A stretch of 64,000 nt of DNA from Candidatus Sericytochromatia bacterium (GCA_018780035.1 JADMKE010000006.1:1-64000), one strand, 5' to 3'. Counted from the first letter of the stretch, positions 35,988-45,707 are shown. Translations and numbers: made by a program. Notes: generated by a model from the sequence alone, not told the origin.

Positions 35988-37646
35988 TTAAAAGCTGTAA
36001 TTCAAGAAAGCCTGGATAAGGGGCCCGTTGCTGTTGAGGCCAGGATAAGCCACCCGGCTGCGGGCAGAACCTTGCCCTGGGGTGTCTACCATATACTCAG
36101 AGCCCGTAAAATAGCGCCAGCCAAGGTTTAATCCGAGAATCATATCAGCACTGGCCTGGTAGTGAACACCTGCAAAGGCGCCCCCACCCAAGGCCATGGC
36201 TGAGGGTGTGTTTTCCAGCCCGCTGCCCATCAAGCTGCTGGCCAAGAGGCCGCCGCGCAGGCCCAAACTTAAAATCAGCTGACGCATGTACCAGCGTTTC
36301 ATCAGGCCGATTTCCAGATCGATGGGCAAGACCGAGGCGCCGGCATCCACACTCAGCCCACTGGGTACGCTGGCTTGGCTCAGATTGGCCTGTTGGGGCA
36401 TGGCCAAGCCGCCCAAAAAGGTGAAATACAGTTCAGAGACACCCGTGGCTTCGGCCAGGCTGAATTCAATATCCAGCGAGCCTTGGGGCACAAAATCGTT
36501 TTTGTCTGTTTGGCCCTCAAAGCCCAGGGGCACTGTGCCCAAGCTAAAACCAATGCCCCAGCCTGATTTGGGATGTTCAATCATCTGATCTCCCGCTTCA
36601 TAATCGCGGCCCACAATAATCGGCTGCAAGCGGAATTTGGAACTGTCCAACTCGCGCACCTTGGCAAAACCCACTTCGACAGGGACTTCTTGACCATTTT
36701 GCAAGCGGTATTCGATCACTTTAAAGCCGTGATCCATGCCAATGCCCAAAGTCTCGACGGTTTCGCTGCCTGGCAGTTTGACATGAACCTTATCGCTGGC
36801 CATGTCTGCCGTTTCGATTTGGTTTTTGAGGATAAAATCGTTCAGGCGTTTGATATCCGTAGCCAAACCAGTAGATCCATCTTTGGCCAATTTGGTCTCT
36901 GCTTCGGCACGCAAGACGTCTTCGGCATTTTCATCGAGCAGCTCAGCATAAAAGGGCAATTGTTTGAGCACTTCCACGATCATGCCCTGAATGACAATGT
37001 TTTCGGGGTCAGCGACACCGCCTGTGGCGTCGCTGAGGGCATCAAGAATATCTTCCATATTGCTGATCTCATAGGTTTTGCTGATCTGCCAGCTGGTATT
37101 CATGTTTCTGTAGAGCGTGGGCTCAGAGCCACTCAGCTTAAAAATATCCAGCTCCAATTTAAGATCGGCCTGTAAATCGATCAGCCAGGTGCTGCTGTTT
37201 TTGCTTTTGCGGCGCAAATTGCCCAGCTCCAGATCGCCCCAGACCCAGTCTGTGGAAAAGACATAAGCCGATTCCATGATGCGTTTGGTGTCGCTCCAGG
37301 TGATCACTTTGTCGCCGATTTTAATATTGTCACTGGCTTGGTTGGATGCCAGGCTTCCGGCGTTTTCCTGTTGGTAGATTTTAACCAAACGCAGAAAATC
37401 GAGCAGATTGTTGGCGCCACCGGTGCCCAGCAATTGGTAGTCAAAACGGGGAAGTTCGCGTTGAAAACCCTGAATAATATATTTATCGTAAGGGACAGGG
37501 CGGTTCTGATAAAAAGAAATAAACTTGCGCTGGTACTCTTCCAGATCAGCGGCTCGGGCAGGGGGGGCGCTTAAAAAAGCACCCGCACCTGTTACGGCTC
37601 CGGCGATCAGGGTCAAGGCCATCAGAGAACGAATACCGCGTTTCAT
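35988..37646 (-). CDS. Predicted outer-membrane beta-barrel protein
   Basis: A signal peptide (KRGIRSLMALTLIAGAVTG, cleavage after ARA) is followed by about 330 mostly soluble residues. The C-terminal ~200 residues alternate hydrophobic and polar residues with turns (GWGIGFSLGTVPLGF, LYFTFLGGLAM, LILSLGLRGGLLA, MILGLNLGWRYFTG). The protein ends FLNYSF, the aromatic C-terminal signal for outer-membrane insertion. Substrate or partner is unknown. GAGGTAGC precedes ATG 37646, and a good promoter lies upstream. Confidence 0.82.
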   Translation of the reverse strand: MKRGIRSLMALTLIAGAVTGAGAFLSAPPARAADLEEYQRKFISFYQNRPVPYDKYIIQGFQRELPRFDYQLLGTGGANNLLDFLRLVKIYQQENAGSLASNQASDNIKIGDKVITWSDTKRIMESAYVFSTDWVWGDLELGNLRRKSKNSSTWLIDLQADLKLELDIFKLSGSEPTLYRNMNTSWQISKTYEISNMEDILDALSDATGGVADPENIVIQGMIVEVLKQLPFYAELLDENAEDVLRAEAETKLAKDGSTGLATDIKRLNDFILKNQIETADMASDKVHVKLPGSETVETLGIGMDHGFKVIEYRLQNGQEVPVEVGFAKVRELDSSKFRLQPIIVGRDYEAGDQMIEHPKSGWGIGFSLGTVPLGFEGQTDKNDFVPQGSLDIEFSLAEATGVSELYFTFLGGLAMPQQANLSQASVPSGLSVDAGASVLPIDLEIGLMKRWYMRQLILSLGLRGGLLASSLMGSGLENTPSAMALGGGAFAGVHYQASADMILGLNLGWRYFTGSEYMVDTPGQGSARSRVAYPGLNSNGPLIQAFLNYSF

Positions 37647-37693
37647 GGGGCTACCTCTTTGCTTTCACTTTGCGTGGGCTGTTTTCGGGGTTC

Positions 37694-37722
37694 ATTATAC
37701 GGTGCTTATACTGCAAAAGCAA
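37694..37722 (-). promoter_or_regulatory. Sigma-70-type promoter of the beta-barrel gene
   Basis: On the minus strand TTGCTT (37717-37722) and consensus TATAAT (37694-37699) are 17 bases apart, about 47 bases before ATG 37646. Confidence 0.6.
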
Positions 37723-37739
37723 AAATCCATGCCCTGAGA

Positions 37740-39167
37740 TTAAAAGGGGAAATTGACCATCTTTAATTCTTTTAGCTTTAAGCGAATTAAGAGCCAAGCC
37801 TTTAGTCTTTTTTCTTGATCTGCAGTGGGTTTGTTTTGCCAAGAACAAAAAAAAGTAGGTACCGTCTGTGTTTTGAGTGTTGCCAAATCTGTGCGATTGA
37901 GTTGGCTGAATGCGATTTTGTTTAACGTGGGGTACTGGGTTTTTATCTCTGCGGCCAGCTGCGCCAAATTCTGTCTGTCGGCTTGGTATTTTAAGAGGGA
38001 TTGTTCAAGCTCTTTGATCGTGTCTTGCTGTTTTTGAATCTGCACATCTTTTTCTTTCAATTGGGCTTCATTTTTTGTGTAAAGATCTTCAACAATGCCC
38101 ACCCGCAAATCTTGATTCAGTTTTGTAAATTGTTTCTCGATTTCCAGAGAGCCGGTTCGGGGTTGGTGTAGCCGCAATTCAGTATCACTTAAGCGGGGGT
38201 TATTTCTGAGTTTTTGTTTTAGATTGAGGATTTCTTTCTTGGGAAGGGGTTCGCCGATCAAGGTGATTTCAATTGTTGAGCCCTGACGTTGATAACCCAA
38301 TTTGGTATTGATAATTTCACTGTCTGAAAATTGAATTTGCTCTTGAATGAATTTGTTGGCTTCACGTTGGAAAAGGGTTTCCTGCACCACTTCCCAGGCT
38401 GCGTAGATACTGGGTAAGATCGTCAATAAAGCAAAGGTGCTGATCCAGATTTTGACGCGCTGTTCTCGTTTCTGATCGAGAAAGCTGACCCGCTTGAAAT
38501 GCAGGTAACGCACAACCAAAAAAGTCGAAAGACAGATGAAGACAGAGTTGATCAGAAAAAGGTAAAAGGCGCCCCAAAAAAAAGTCAAATTCCATGTGGC
38601 CAAGCCAAAACCTGCGGTGCACAAAGGGGGCATTAAAGCGGTGGCAATGGCCACACCGGGAATTGCATTGCTTTTCTCTTGGCGCGAACTGGCAACAATG
38701 CCGGTGAGCCCTCCAAAAAAAGCGATTAACACGTCAAAAACAGTCGGTTTTGTGCGCGCCAGGAGTTCCGATTGAACCAAATCAAGAGGGGTCAGCAAAA
38801 AATACAATGCTGAAGTGAGAATACTGGCCAGAACAGCAATGCCCAAATTGCGCAGCGAGCGTTTGAGTAAATCTATATCATTGGTCCCCAAGGCCAAGCC
38901 TGCACCCATAATGGGTCCCATTAAGGGAGAGATTAACATGGCCCCGATAATGACCGCTGTGGAATTGGTATTGAGACCTATCGAGGCGATCAAAATAGCA
39001 CAGACCAAGGTCCAAAAATTGGCCCCTTTGAATTCGATGTTTTTGCGGATATCGTTGATGGTTCCTTCTTCATCAACTTCGTTGCGCAGGTGAATAATTT
39101 CTCTCAACCAGAGACGTATTTTGACTCTTGTTTTGATGTCTGTCTGAGACTCATTATTTAGGGGCAT
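37740..39167 (-). CDS. DUF389-family membrane protein
   Basis: The 475-aa protein matches the DUF389 (TIGR00341-type) family: SIGLNTNSTAVIIGAMLISPLMGPIMG, then about six membrane spans to residue 260 including FFGGLTGIVASSRQEKSNAIPGVAIATALMPPLCTAG. A C-terminal soluble half follows with a coiled-coil stretch (LKEKDVQIQKQQDTIKELEQSL). Its transport role is unknown. It is single and faces away from the flagellar operon. Confidence 0.87.
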   Translation of the reverse strand: MPLNNESQTDIKTRVKIRLWLREIIHLRNEVDEEGTINDIRKNIEFKGANFWTLVCAILIASIGLNTNSTAVIIGAMLISPLMGPIMGAGLALGTNDIDLLKRSLRNLGIAVLASILTSALYFLLTPLDLVQSELLARTKPTVFDVLIAFFGGLTGIVASSRQEKSNAIPGVAIATALMPPLCTAGFGLATWNLTFFWGAFYLFLINSVFICLSTFLVVRYLHFKRVSFLDQKREQRVKIWISTFALLTILPSIYAAWEVVQETLFQREANKFIQEQIQFSDSEIINTKLGYQRQGSTIEITLIGEPLPKKEILNLKQKLRNNPRLSDTELRLHQPRTGSLEIEKQFTKLNQDLRVGIVEDLYTKNEAQLKEKDVQIQKQQDTIKELEQSLLKYQADRQNLAQLAAEIKTQYPTLNKIAFSQLNRTDLATLKTQTVPTFFCSWQNKPTADQEKRLKAWLLIRLKLKELKMVNFPF

Positions 39168-39262
39168 TTGTTTGGCTCTTTTGGCTCAATTTTGTAAAAG
39201 TCTAACAGGACTGTTGGCCTGATGAGAAATTACGCAGACAGGCAAAATATTTTTAAGCGGGT

Positions 39263-39290
39263 TTAAGTTCGGTTTCTGCCTGGCCGATAA
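39263..39290 (+). promoter_or_regulatory. Sigma-28 (FliA) promoter of the flgM operon
   Basis: GCCGATAA at 39283-39290 is identical to the sigma-28 -10 consensus. TTAAGTTC at 39263-39270 matches 6 of 8 bases of the -35 (TAAAGTTT) with a 12-base spacer, one more than usual. It lies 58 bases before the GTG of flgM. No fliA gene is in the window. Confidence 0.7.
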
Positions 39291-39348
39291 ACCAAGAGAA
39301 TACCTCTGCCAACCCACGTGGGACGGCAGATGAAACGGGTAAACCACC

Positions 39349-39660
39349 GTGAAAATTGATGATAACAATGCCTTTGAGCTGGCACGCGTCAGCGGTTCTC
39401 AGCCGGTCCAACGGGTAGGGCCTGCCTTTGATCTTTTTGCCGCCTACGGGGTTTCTCCGGCGCGGGGGGCAGATCAGGCGAGTTTATCCACCCAGGGCCT
39501 GGAAATCCAGCGCTTGGTCAAACAGGTGCAGGAATTGCCTGAAGTCAGGGAAGACAAAGTGCAGGCTTTGGAACAGCGGCTGCAAGACGGATCTTACCAA
39601 GTGCCGCTGACAGACCTGGCCGAAGCCATGTTTCGGCTGGCAGAACTGGACCAGGGCTAG
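39349..39660 (+). CDS. flgM: FlgM, anti-sigma-28 factor
   Basis: The start is GTG 39349, since no ATG is in frame upstream of the conserved part. The 103-aa protein has the FlgM core near the C-terminus: LSTQGLEIQRLVKQVQELPE, then VREDKVQALEQRLQDGSY and LAEAMFRLAE. FlgM holds sigma-28 inactive until the hook is finished and is then exported. Its position first in flgMNKL, behind a sigma-28-like promoter, gives the usual autoregulatory loop. Confidence 0.88.
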   Translation: MKIDDNNAFELARVSGSQPVQRVGPAFDLFAAYGVSPARGADQASLSTQGLEIQRLVKQVQELPEVREDKVQALEQRLQDGSYQVPLTDLAEAMFRLAELDQG

Positions 39661-39766
39661 CTCAATGGGAGCAGTGTTACCGCTTTCCGCAGGTTCGGCA
39701 GGGAGAAAAACGCCCTGCCGGGCTTGTGGCTTTTCAGTGGTTTTATATTAAAGAGGAGAGAACGTG

Positions 39767-40264
39767 ATGGCTGCACCGACTTTGGCACCAGAACAGATTT
39801 TCTTGGCAGATCTGATCCGCGAAGAACAGTATTACCAATGTTTGCTGCAATTGCAGGAGCAGATGCAAGACCACCTGATTCACAACTCTCAGCCCGAATT
39901 GGAGCAGGTGATTCAGCAGCAGGAGCAATGCTTGGCCCTGATGCAGGCGCGGGAAAAAGAGCGCCAGACACGCTTGACGCCTTGGAATGGTCAGCTCTCT
40001 GTCTTTATTGCGCAGCTCTCGGATTTGCGTCTGCGCACCCAGTTTAAGGTCTTACAAGAAAAAATCAACGCCCATGTGGCTGCTCTGCGCTCTTTGCGTG
40101 CCAAAAATCAAGTGTTGCTGGAACAGGGCCTGATGTATATCCAACACACCACCGAACTCTACCGCAGTTTGGCCTGTGCCAACGCGCCTGCGGTCTATTC
40201 TCTCTATGGCCAAGTCGAGACCCGTGCCGAATCCCATGCCAGTTTTTGTGAGTACAACGCTTAA
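39767..40264 (+). CDS. flgN: FlgN-family flagellar export chaperone
   Basis: ATG 39767 has GAGGAG 8 bases upstream, better than the GTG at 39764. The 165-aa protein is almost wholly helical (YYQCLLQLQEQMQDHLIHN, ELEQVIQQQEQCLALMQA), as in FlgN, which binds FlgK and FlgL before export. The sequence is poorly conserved in general, so the call leans on position directly before flgK (2 bases apart) and on length. Confidence 0.85.
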   Translation: MAAPTLAPEQIFLADLIREEQYYQCLLQLQEQMQDHLIHNSQPELEQVIQQQEQCLALMQAREKERQTRLTPWNGQLSVFIAQLSDLRLRTQFKVLQEKINAHVAALRSLRAKNQVLLEQGLMYIQHTTELYRSLACANAPAVYSLYGQVETRAESHASFCEYNA

Positions 40265-40266
40265 TT

Positions 40267-41952
40267 ATGGTCAGACCTGCTTTTCTCGGTTTTAATATTG
40301 CCCGCAGCGCGCTCTTTACCCAGCAGCAGAATTTGGATTTAACCGGCCACAATATCGCCAATGCCGGGGTCGAGGGCTACAGCCGTCAGCGTTTGCATCT
40401 GCAGGCCGCCCCAGATATTTATGGTTTGGGCGCCATTTATCCAGGCAGTGTGGGCCAAGGCGTACAGGCCGATCGGCTGCAACGCCTGCGCGATGAGTTT
40501 TTGGACAAAGAATACCGGCTCAAAACCCAGGAGCAGAGCTATTACCAGACCCGTTTGAACTACTCCGAACGGATGGAAACCTCGCTCGGTGAACTCGGCG
40601 AAAGCGGTCTGGGTCTGACAATTGAAAAATTCTTTAACAGTTTTCAAGAGGCCAGTTTGCGCCCCGATGACCGCGCTTTGCGTCAGACTGTGGTGGCGGC
40701 AGGCAACGATCTGAGCTACGGCCTGCGCAGCTTTTTTGAAGATGTGTACCGCCTGCAAGAAGATGCGGATCGCGATTTGACCCAATCGGTGGACCGAGCC
40801 AATCAGATTTCGATGCAATTGGCCCAACTCAACGAGCAGATTTCGCTGCGTGTGAATCTGGGGGAGACCCCTGGCGATTTGATGGATCAGCGCGATCGCC
40901 TCTTGGATGAGATCGGCAGCCTCTTAAAAATCCAGATTCAGACCTTTGAAAATGGCACGGTGCAGGTCCAAAGTGATGGCAAAGCACTGGTCAGCCAAAA
41001 TGTCTGGCACGCGATTGAATTGCGACGTGAACCAGATTTGCTGCGCGGCCAAAACCCGGTTGGCTTTCCCGCCACCCTCAACAGCGGGGATCTGGTGATC
41101 AACGGCGTGGATATTTTGGGCAGTGACCCGCCTTTGAATATAGCCGCAGCGGCCAATGCGGGTTTGCTCGTCAATCAGATCAACCTGCGCACAGGCCAAA
41201 CCGGTGTGACAGCCGCCCTCGACCCTTCGGGTCGGCTGATCTTAACCGGCACCGGCAATGGCAGCAATTTGATCAATCTCGAAGTCACAGGCACGGGCCT
41301 GACCTTGACAGGCCTCGCTGGGGGCGATTATACCCTGACCAACTCGACCTCTCTGCAGGTCGGCGACAGCATTTATATGAACCAACCCGGTGGCAAAATT
41401 GAGAGCCTGCTCGACACCAAAACCCGGATTCTGCCGGACACCCTCAACCGCGTCCATCAATTGGCGGCAAGCCTGATTCGGCGCGTAAACACCATTCACT
41501 CCCAGGCCTTTGACCTGAATGGCCAGAGCAATCGGCCCTTTTTTACCGGCACCAACCCGTCCAATCTGGCGGTCAGTGGCACAATTCAAGCGGATCCTGC
41601 ACTGCTGGCCTTGGCGGCAGATGCCTCTTTCCCGCCGGGGGATGGTAGCCAGGCCCGCGCGATTTACCAATTGCGCTTTCAGGCCACCATTGGCGGCGAG
41701 AGCCTCGAAGACTATTACCGCACACTTGTGACCACCATGGGCAATACGATTGGCCAGGCCCGTGAGCGCAGCGAGACCCTGGACTTGGTCAAAGCCAGCG
41801 TAGACAATCAACGCCAGTCGGTCTCGGGTGTGAACTTGGACGAAGAGCTGGCCAATATGCTGCAGTTTCAGCGCTCTTTTTCAGCGGCAGCGCGGGTGAT
41901 GACCACCATGGATGAAATGCTGAATCAGATTGTGAACGGACTCGGAGCCTAA
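40267..41952 (+). CDS. flgK: FlgK, flagellar hook-junction protein 1
   Basis: The N-terminus has the flagellar rod/hook signature (FNIARSALFTQQQNLDLTGHNIANAGVEGYSRQ, read in parts) and the C-terminus ends VNLDEELANMLQFQRSF...MLNQIVNGLGA. Both ends form the helical core of the junction. The central part carries one Flagellin_IN-like motif near residue 273 (GDLVINGVDIL followed by GQTGVTAAL). Length 561 aa is normal. It joins hook to filament with FlgL, whose gene begins 2 bases later. Confidence 0.95.
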   Translation: MVRPAFLGFNIARSALFTQQQNLDLTGHNIANAGVEGYSRQRLHLQAAPDIYGLGAIYPGSVGQGVQADRLQRLRDEFLDKEYRLKTQEQSYYQTRLNYSERMETSLGELGESGLGLTIEKFFNSFQEASLRPDDRALRQTVVAAGNDLSYGLRSFFEDVYRLQEDADRDLTQSVDRANQISMQLAQLNEQISLRVNLGETPGDLMDQRDRLLDEIGSLLKIQIQTFENGTVQVQSDGKALVSQNVWHAIELRREPDLLRGQNPVGFPATLNSGDLVINGVDILGSDPPLNIAAAANAGLLVNQINLRTGQTGVTAALDPSGRLILTGTGNGSNLINLEVTGTGLTLTGLAGGDYTLTNSTSLQVGDSIYMNQPGGKIESLLDTKTRILPDTLNRVHQLAASLIRRVNTIHSQAFDLNGQSNRPFFTGTNPSNLAVSGTIQADPALLALAADASFPPGDGSQARAIYQLRFQATIGGESLEDYYRTLVTTMGNTIGQARERSETLDLVKASVDNQRQSVSGVNLDEELANMLQFQRSFSAAARVMTTMDEMLNQIVNGLGA

Positions 41953-41954
41953 CG

Positions 41955-44498
41955 ATGATCAGAATTACCCAACAAATGTTGCAGCGCAACTCCCTGAGCC
42001 AGATTCAGGCCCGCCAGAATGACCTCTTTGTCGGCCAAAAACAGATCAGCAGCGGCTTTCGCTTTGACAAACCCTCCGAAGACCCCACGGCCACAGGCAT
42101 TTCTCTGGATTTGCGCAAGGCCATTGCCTTTCAAGAGCGGATTGGCAGCAATGCCAATACAGCCCACGATTTTAACCTGCAGGCCGACAACGAATTGTCG
42201 TTTGCAGGTGAGGTGCTGCAGCGGGTGCGTGAATTGGCGATTCGCTCGGCTGATGAAACCCTGAACCAACAACAGTTGGACGGTATCTCTGCGGAACTCG
42301 AAGGCCTGCTCGAAAGGCTCTCAGATATTGGCAATGCCACCCACGAGGGCAATTTTATCTTTGGCGGTTATCAATCGGCCAAAGCCCCGTTTAAACCCGA
42401 AAAAAACCTGGTGCTTGAAGGCACCGCTTTGACCGAGCTCAACCTCAACCGTGGCAATTTTAGCACCCGCTTGGAAACCCGTTCGATGACCACGGTACCG
42501 GCCGGTTCGTTTTCGCTCAATGGGGGTGATCTGCTGATCAACGGTGTGGATATCGGCTCTTTTTCGGTGATTGAACCGACCCGCAGCGCCGCAGACAATG
42601 CCCAGGCCCTGGTCGAGCGTATCAATGCCAAAACGGTCGAAACCGGTGTGACCGCCCGTGCTGTCAATTTTCCCAACGGCACTTTTGCCGCACCGGGCGC
42701 AGCCCCTTTGACAGGAATTGTCTTGGTCAATCTCGACAAAAATGGCACTCCCTCCAACAAGCCGATTCAGGTCTCGGGCCAGGGCATTCCCGGTGTGGGG
42801 GGCCTGAATGTCTTTCGCAACGAAAACCTGGCCCTCAGCGATACCCGTTTTACTTCCCAGCGGCTGGCTGCCGGCGCTTTGCCCAACGTGCCTGCGGGCA
42901 CCCTGACGATCAATGGCGTGACTTTAAATACCGCCATGACCTTTAATGCTGCCAATACGGCAGAACAAAATGCCCAGGTGATTGCCACTGCAATCAACAC
43001 AATCTCCAATCAGACAGCTCTCTACGCCAAGACCGATGGCAATGGCTTTGTCACGCTGCAATCCCAGCAGCCCTTTGAAATTGCCGGGGCCCCTGCCCAG
43101 ATCAACCTGCCCAATCAGGTCTACGAACAGACCCGCAGTGCTACGGCTGTCAATGGCGCGGTGGCTGCTGCTGGTGCCTTGACCTTGAGCAAAGGCAGCT
43201 TGGTCTTAAATGGTGTGGATATTTTCAGTACCCCGCTGACCTTTGATGCCACTTTAACGGCGCCCCAGCGCGCGCGCCAAATCGTCACGGCGATCAACAA
43301 CCGCTCCACCGACACGGGGATCCGCGCCAGTACCGATGCCACGGGCCGCCTGTATTTTAGCAATGGTGACCAGCGCATTACCGATGTGGTCTACCAGGGC
43401 GACAGCGGCGAAAACCTGGCCCAGATTGGTCGCCAGGAATTGCTGCCGCTGAATATGAGCGGCGACGAGGCCTTTTCGGGCCAACGCGAGCAGACCCGCC
43501 TGCTCAGTGGCCGGGATATTCCCGCCGCTGGGCTCGGCAGTGCCGTCTCTGGCGCACCTGTGACCTTTCTTGCTGGCGACAGCTTGGCCGCCGGAGAGCT
43601 GATGCTCAACGGCACCAATATCCTTGTACCGGGCCCCCTTACTGGGGTGCCTGCCGCTGATGCCGCCACTGTGATTGCCGCTATCAATGCCCAAAGTGGC
43701 ACCACCGGCGTCTCTGCTCTGGCTTCGGGGCCTTCTGGCATCCGCCTCAACTCCCTGACGGGCTCGCCGTTTTTGTTGCAAACCAATGGCGATGGCCCCA
43801 AAATTCAGATTCCCGCCACCCCCGCTGGGGTGAGTTATCTCAACCCAATCAATGCCGGAGATTTGCTGATCAATGGCGTGGACATTGGTCCGATTGCCCC
43901 TGTGGCGGCCAACCCAGGCAATCCGCCCCAGAATATGATCGACGTGGCTGATGCTCTGGTCAACGCGATCAATGCCCAGGCCGCGACCACGGGCGTGCGG
44001 GGTGAGCGCATCACCGATCCCACCACAGGTGGCACACGCGTGCTGCTCTCCGCCAGCGGCCAAGATATTCGCGTCGATACCAATAACCCTGTGGCCAACG
44101 CGATCTTTAACGCCATTGGCCTGCAAACCGGCACCGTGATTCGCCAAAAAATCGATGCCTTTGACGCGGTGATTCGCCTGCGCGATCAGGTGATCAACGG
44201 CAAAACCGGGCGCGATGCGGCGCTGACCATTTCGATTCAAAACCTGCGCGAGGTCGATGATGCCTTCACGGCCCTGACTGGCCGCCGGGTCGAATTGGGC
44301 GTGCGCGGCCAACGGGCCGAATTGGTCGAAAACCGCGTGGCCCAAACCAAAGAGGTGCTTGGCAGCCAATTGGCTGAGCAGCGCGAAACCGATCTGACCG
44401 AAGCGATTTCGCGCCTGACCCTGAACGAAACCGCCCTACAAGCGGCGTATAACGTGACCCAGCGCTTGGCCAATCTCTCGTTGCTGAATTTTATTTAA
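41955..44498 (+). CDS. flgL: FlgL, hook-junction protein 3, enlarged by five Flagellin_IN-like repeats
   Basis: Conserved ends identify FlgL: MIRITQQMLQRNSLSQIQ... and DKPSEDPTATGISLDLRKAI at the start, LTLNETALQAAYNVTQRLANLSLLNFI at the end (read in parts). FlgL is usually about 300-400 aa; this one is 847 aa. The extra 450 residues hold five Flagellin_IN-like units starting near residues 190, 314, 413, 546 and 634, each of the type GDLLINGVDI ... IVTAINN...TGVRA. Such units form surface-exposed domains, so this junction should carry a large outer decoration. The DNA of the repeats has diverged, so they are not recent duplicates. Confidence 0.92.
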   Translation: MIRITQQMLQRNSLSQIQARQNDLFVGQKQISSGFRFDKPSEDPTATGISLDLRKAIAFQERIGSNANTAHDFNLQADNELSFAGEVLQRVRELAIRSADETLNQQQLDGISAELEGLLERLSDIGNATHEGNFIFGGYQSAKAPFKPEKNLVLEGTALTELNLNRGNFSTRLETRSMTTVPAGSFSLNGGDLLINGVDIGSFSVIEPTRSAADNAQALVERINAKTVETGVTARAVNFPNGTFAAPGAAPLTGIVLVNLDKNGTPSNKPIQVSGQGIPGVGGLNVFRNENLALSDTRFTSQRLAAGALPNVPAGTLTINGVTLNTAMTFNAANTAEQNAQVIATAINTISNQTALYAKTDGNGFVTLQSQQPFEIAGAPAQINLPNQVYEQTRSATAVNGAVAAAGALTLSKGSLVLNGVDIFSTPLTFDATLTAPQRARQIVTAINNRSTDTGIRASTDATGRLYFSNGDQRITDVVYQGDSGENLAQIGRQELLPLNMSGDEAFSGQREQTRLLSGRDIPAAGLGSAVSGAPVTFLAGDSLAAGELMLNGTNILVPGPLTGVPAADAATVIAAINAQSGTTGVSALASGPSGIRLNSLTGSPFLLQTNGDGPKIQIPATPAGVSYLNPINAGDLLINGVDIGPIAPVAANPGNPPQNMIDVADALVNAINAQAATTGVRGERITDPTTGGTRVLLSASGQDIRVDTNNPVANAIFNAIGLQTGTVIRQKIDAFDAVIRLRDQVINGKTGRDAALTISIQNLREVDDAFTALTGRRVELGVRGQRAELVENRVAQTKEVLGSQLAEQRETDLTEAISRLTLNETALQAAYNVTQRLANLSLLNFI

Positions 44499-44522
44499 AA
44501 TTTGTTTGGAGAGCGCATAGCA

Positions 44523-45602
44523 ATGGGCAAACATTTCTTATGGATCATGCTTCTGTTGCTGGGAGCGGGCTCTTTTTCAGCAAAAGCTGCCGAATTGCTG
44601 GTTTATTCTGTGGGAGAGCCAGAGCGCTTTGTCTCTCCCACAGAATCTGCTTCAGGCCAGGATTGGCAGACGTATTTTACGCCCCCGCATGGGGTCTCGA
44701 AAATCGTGATGAGCAATCGGGGGCAGATTTTATACCAAATGCACGGGCCGGATGATAACTGGGATTGGTACGCTCTGGATCGCCGCAGCCGCAAAGCTCA
44801 GCGCATTGCTCAGTCGCGTTGGTTTAACGGGTTTTTGAATGTTATGCCTTTTCAACGCTCAGACGGCAGTTATTACGCCAAAGTGATTCTGCCTCAAGGT
44901 GTGCAGGTGTATCGTGTGGGTAGCAAAGGTCCTCAGCTCTTTTTGAACAAGCCTGGCCTGTATGATTTTTTGCCCCTGCCGGATGGCTCTTATGCCTACG
45001 TGCTTTGGACCGGACATGGCAAGGAGTCCCCGGATTTTGCTGATTTTATCCCTGGCCAGACCATGCAACTTTGGCATGTGCCGCTCAAAGGCAAAGCCCG
45101 TCTCTTGGGTCGCTTTGATACGGTCCTTGAATTGCAGCACAGCGGCCAGCAGCTCTTGTTTTTTAGCCCAGGCAAAACCAAAGGGACCCTCACTTGGAAG
45201 TTGATGACTCAACCCCTGCAAGGTCCTGCCAAACAGGTGGCTGAAATCCCCAAATCCAATTCTCGGGGGGCCCCGACACTGATCAGCTGGGCCCAGTCGG
45301 ATTGGGTGGTCTATCCGGCAGCCATGACCAAACAGCACGAAAATCCAGTCTTGAACGAAAACCCGCTCTTGATTCGGCATCATTTGCGCAGCGGCAGCAA
45401 AGCGGTTTTGCCTCACCGCTCTGAATTTATCATGGCCAAAGGACAGGGGGCGCCGGGTTATCTGACTGGTCTGCTGCCTGCATTAGAGGGGGAAGCGTTC
45501 CCCTCTTTGGTGACTTATGCGCTAGAATCCGGTGAGGAAGTTCAACGGATTCCCTATTCTGTGCCTGAGAGTTATCCCGATCGGGCGATGTTTTTGCCTT
45601 GA
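44523..45602 (+). CDS. Exported protein, possibly beta-propeller-like
   Basis: ATG 44523 has GGAGAG 9 bases upstream and opens a signal peptide (GKHFLWIMLLLLGAGSFSA, cleavage after KAA); a TTG at 44502 is not needed. The mature 336 residues are beta-rich with blade-like repeats (IVMSNRGQILYQMHGPDDNW, YDFLPLPDGSYAYVLW, VLELQHSGQQLLFFSPG). No family is named. It starts 24 bases after flgL, so it may be read from the flagellar promoter. Confidence 0.75.
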   Translation: MGKHFLWIMLLLLGAGSFSAKAAELLVYSVGEPERFVSPTESASGQDWQTYFTPPHGVSKIVMSNRGQILYQMHGPDDNWDWYALDRRSRKAQRIAQSRWFNGFLNVMPFQRSDGSYYAKVILPQGVQVYRVGSKGPQLFLNKPGLYDFLPLPDGSYAYVLWTGHGKESPDFADFIPGQTMQLWHVPLKGKARLLGRFDTVLELQHSGQQLLFFSPGKTKGTLTWKLMTQPLQGPAKQVAEIPKSNSRGAPTLISWAQSDWVVYPAAMTKQHENPVLNENPLLIRHHLRSGSKAVLPHRSEFIMAKGQGAPGYLTGLLPALEGEAFPSLVTYALESGEEVQRIPYSVPESYPDRAMFLP

Positions 45603-45707
45603 GGCATTGAGCGGGGCCCTGCTTCGGGTATCTCAAAGAGAGGTTAAATCCTCAACGCCACTTTTTGAGTGCTGACGATGTGGGTGAAATTCAGGTTGGC
45701 TTGGGGT

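Noticed and set aside
43254..44369. 371-aa minus-strand open frame
   Set aside because: Shadow of flgL. It is rich in His/Arg/Gly without any motif, while the plus strand carries conserved FlgL ends and repeats.
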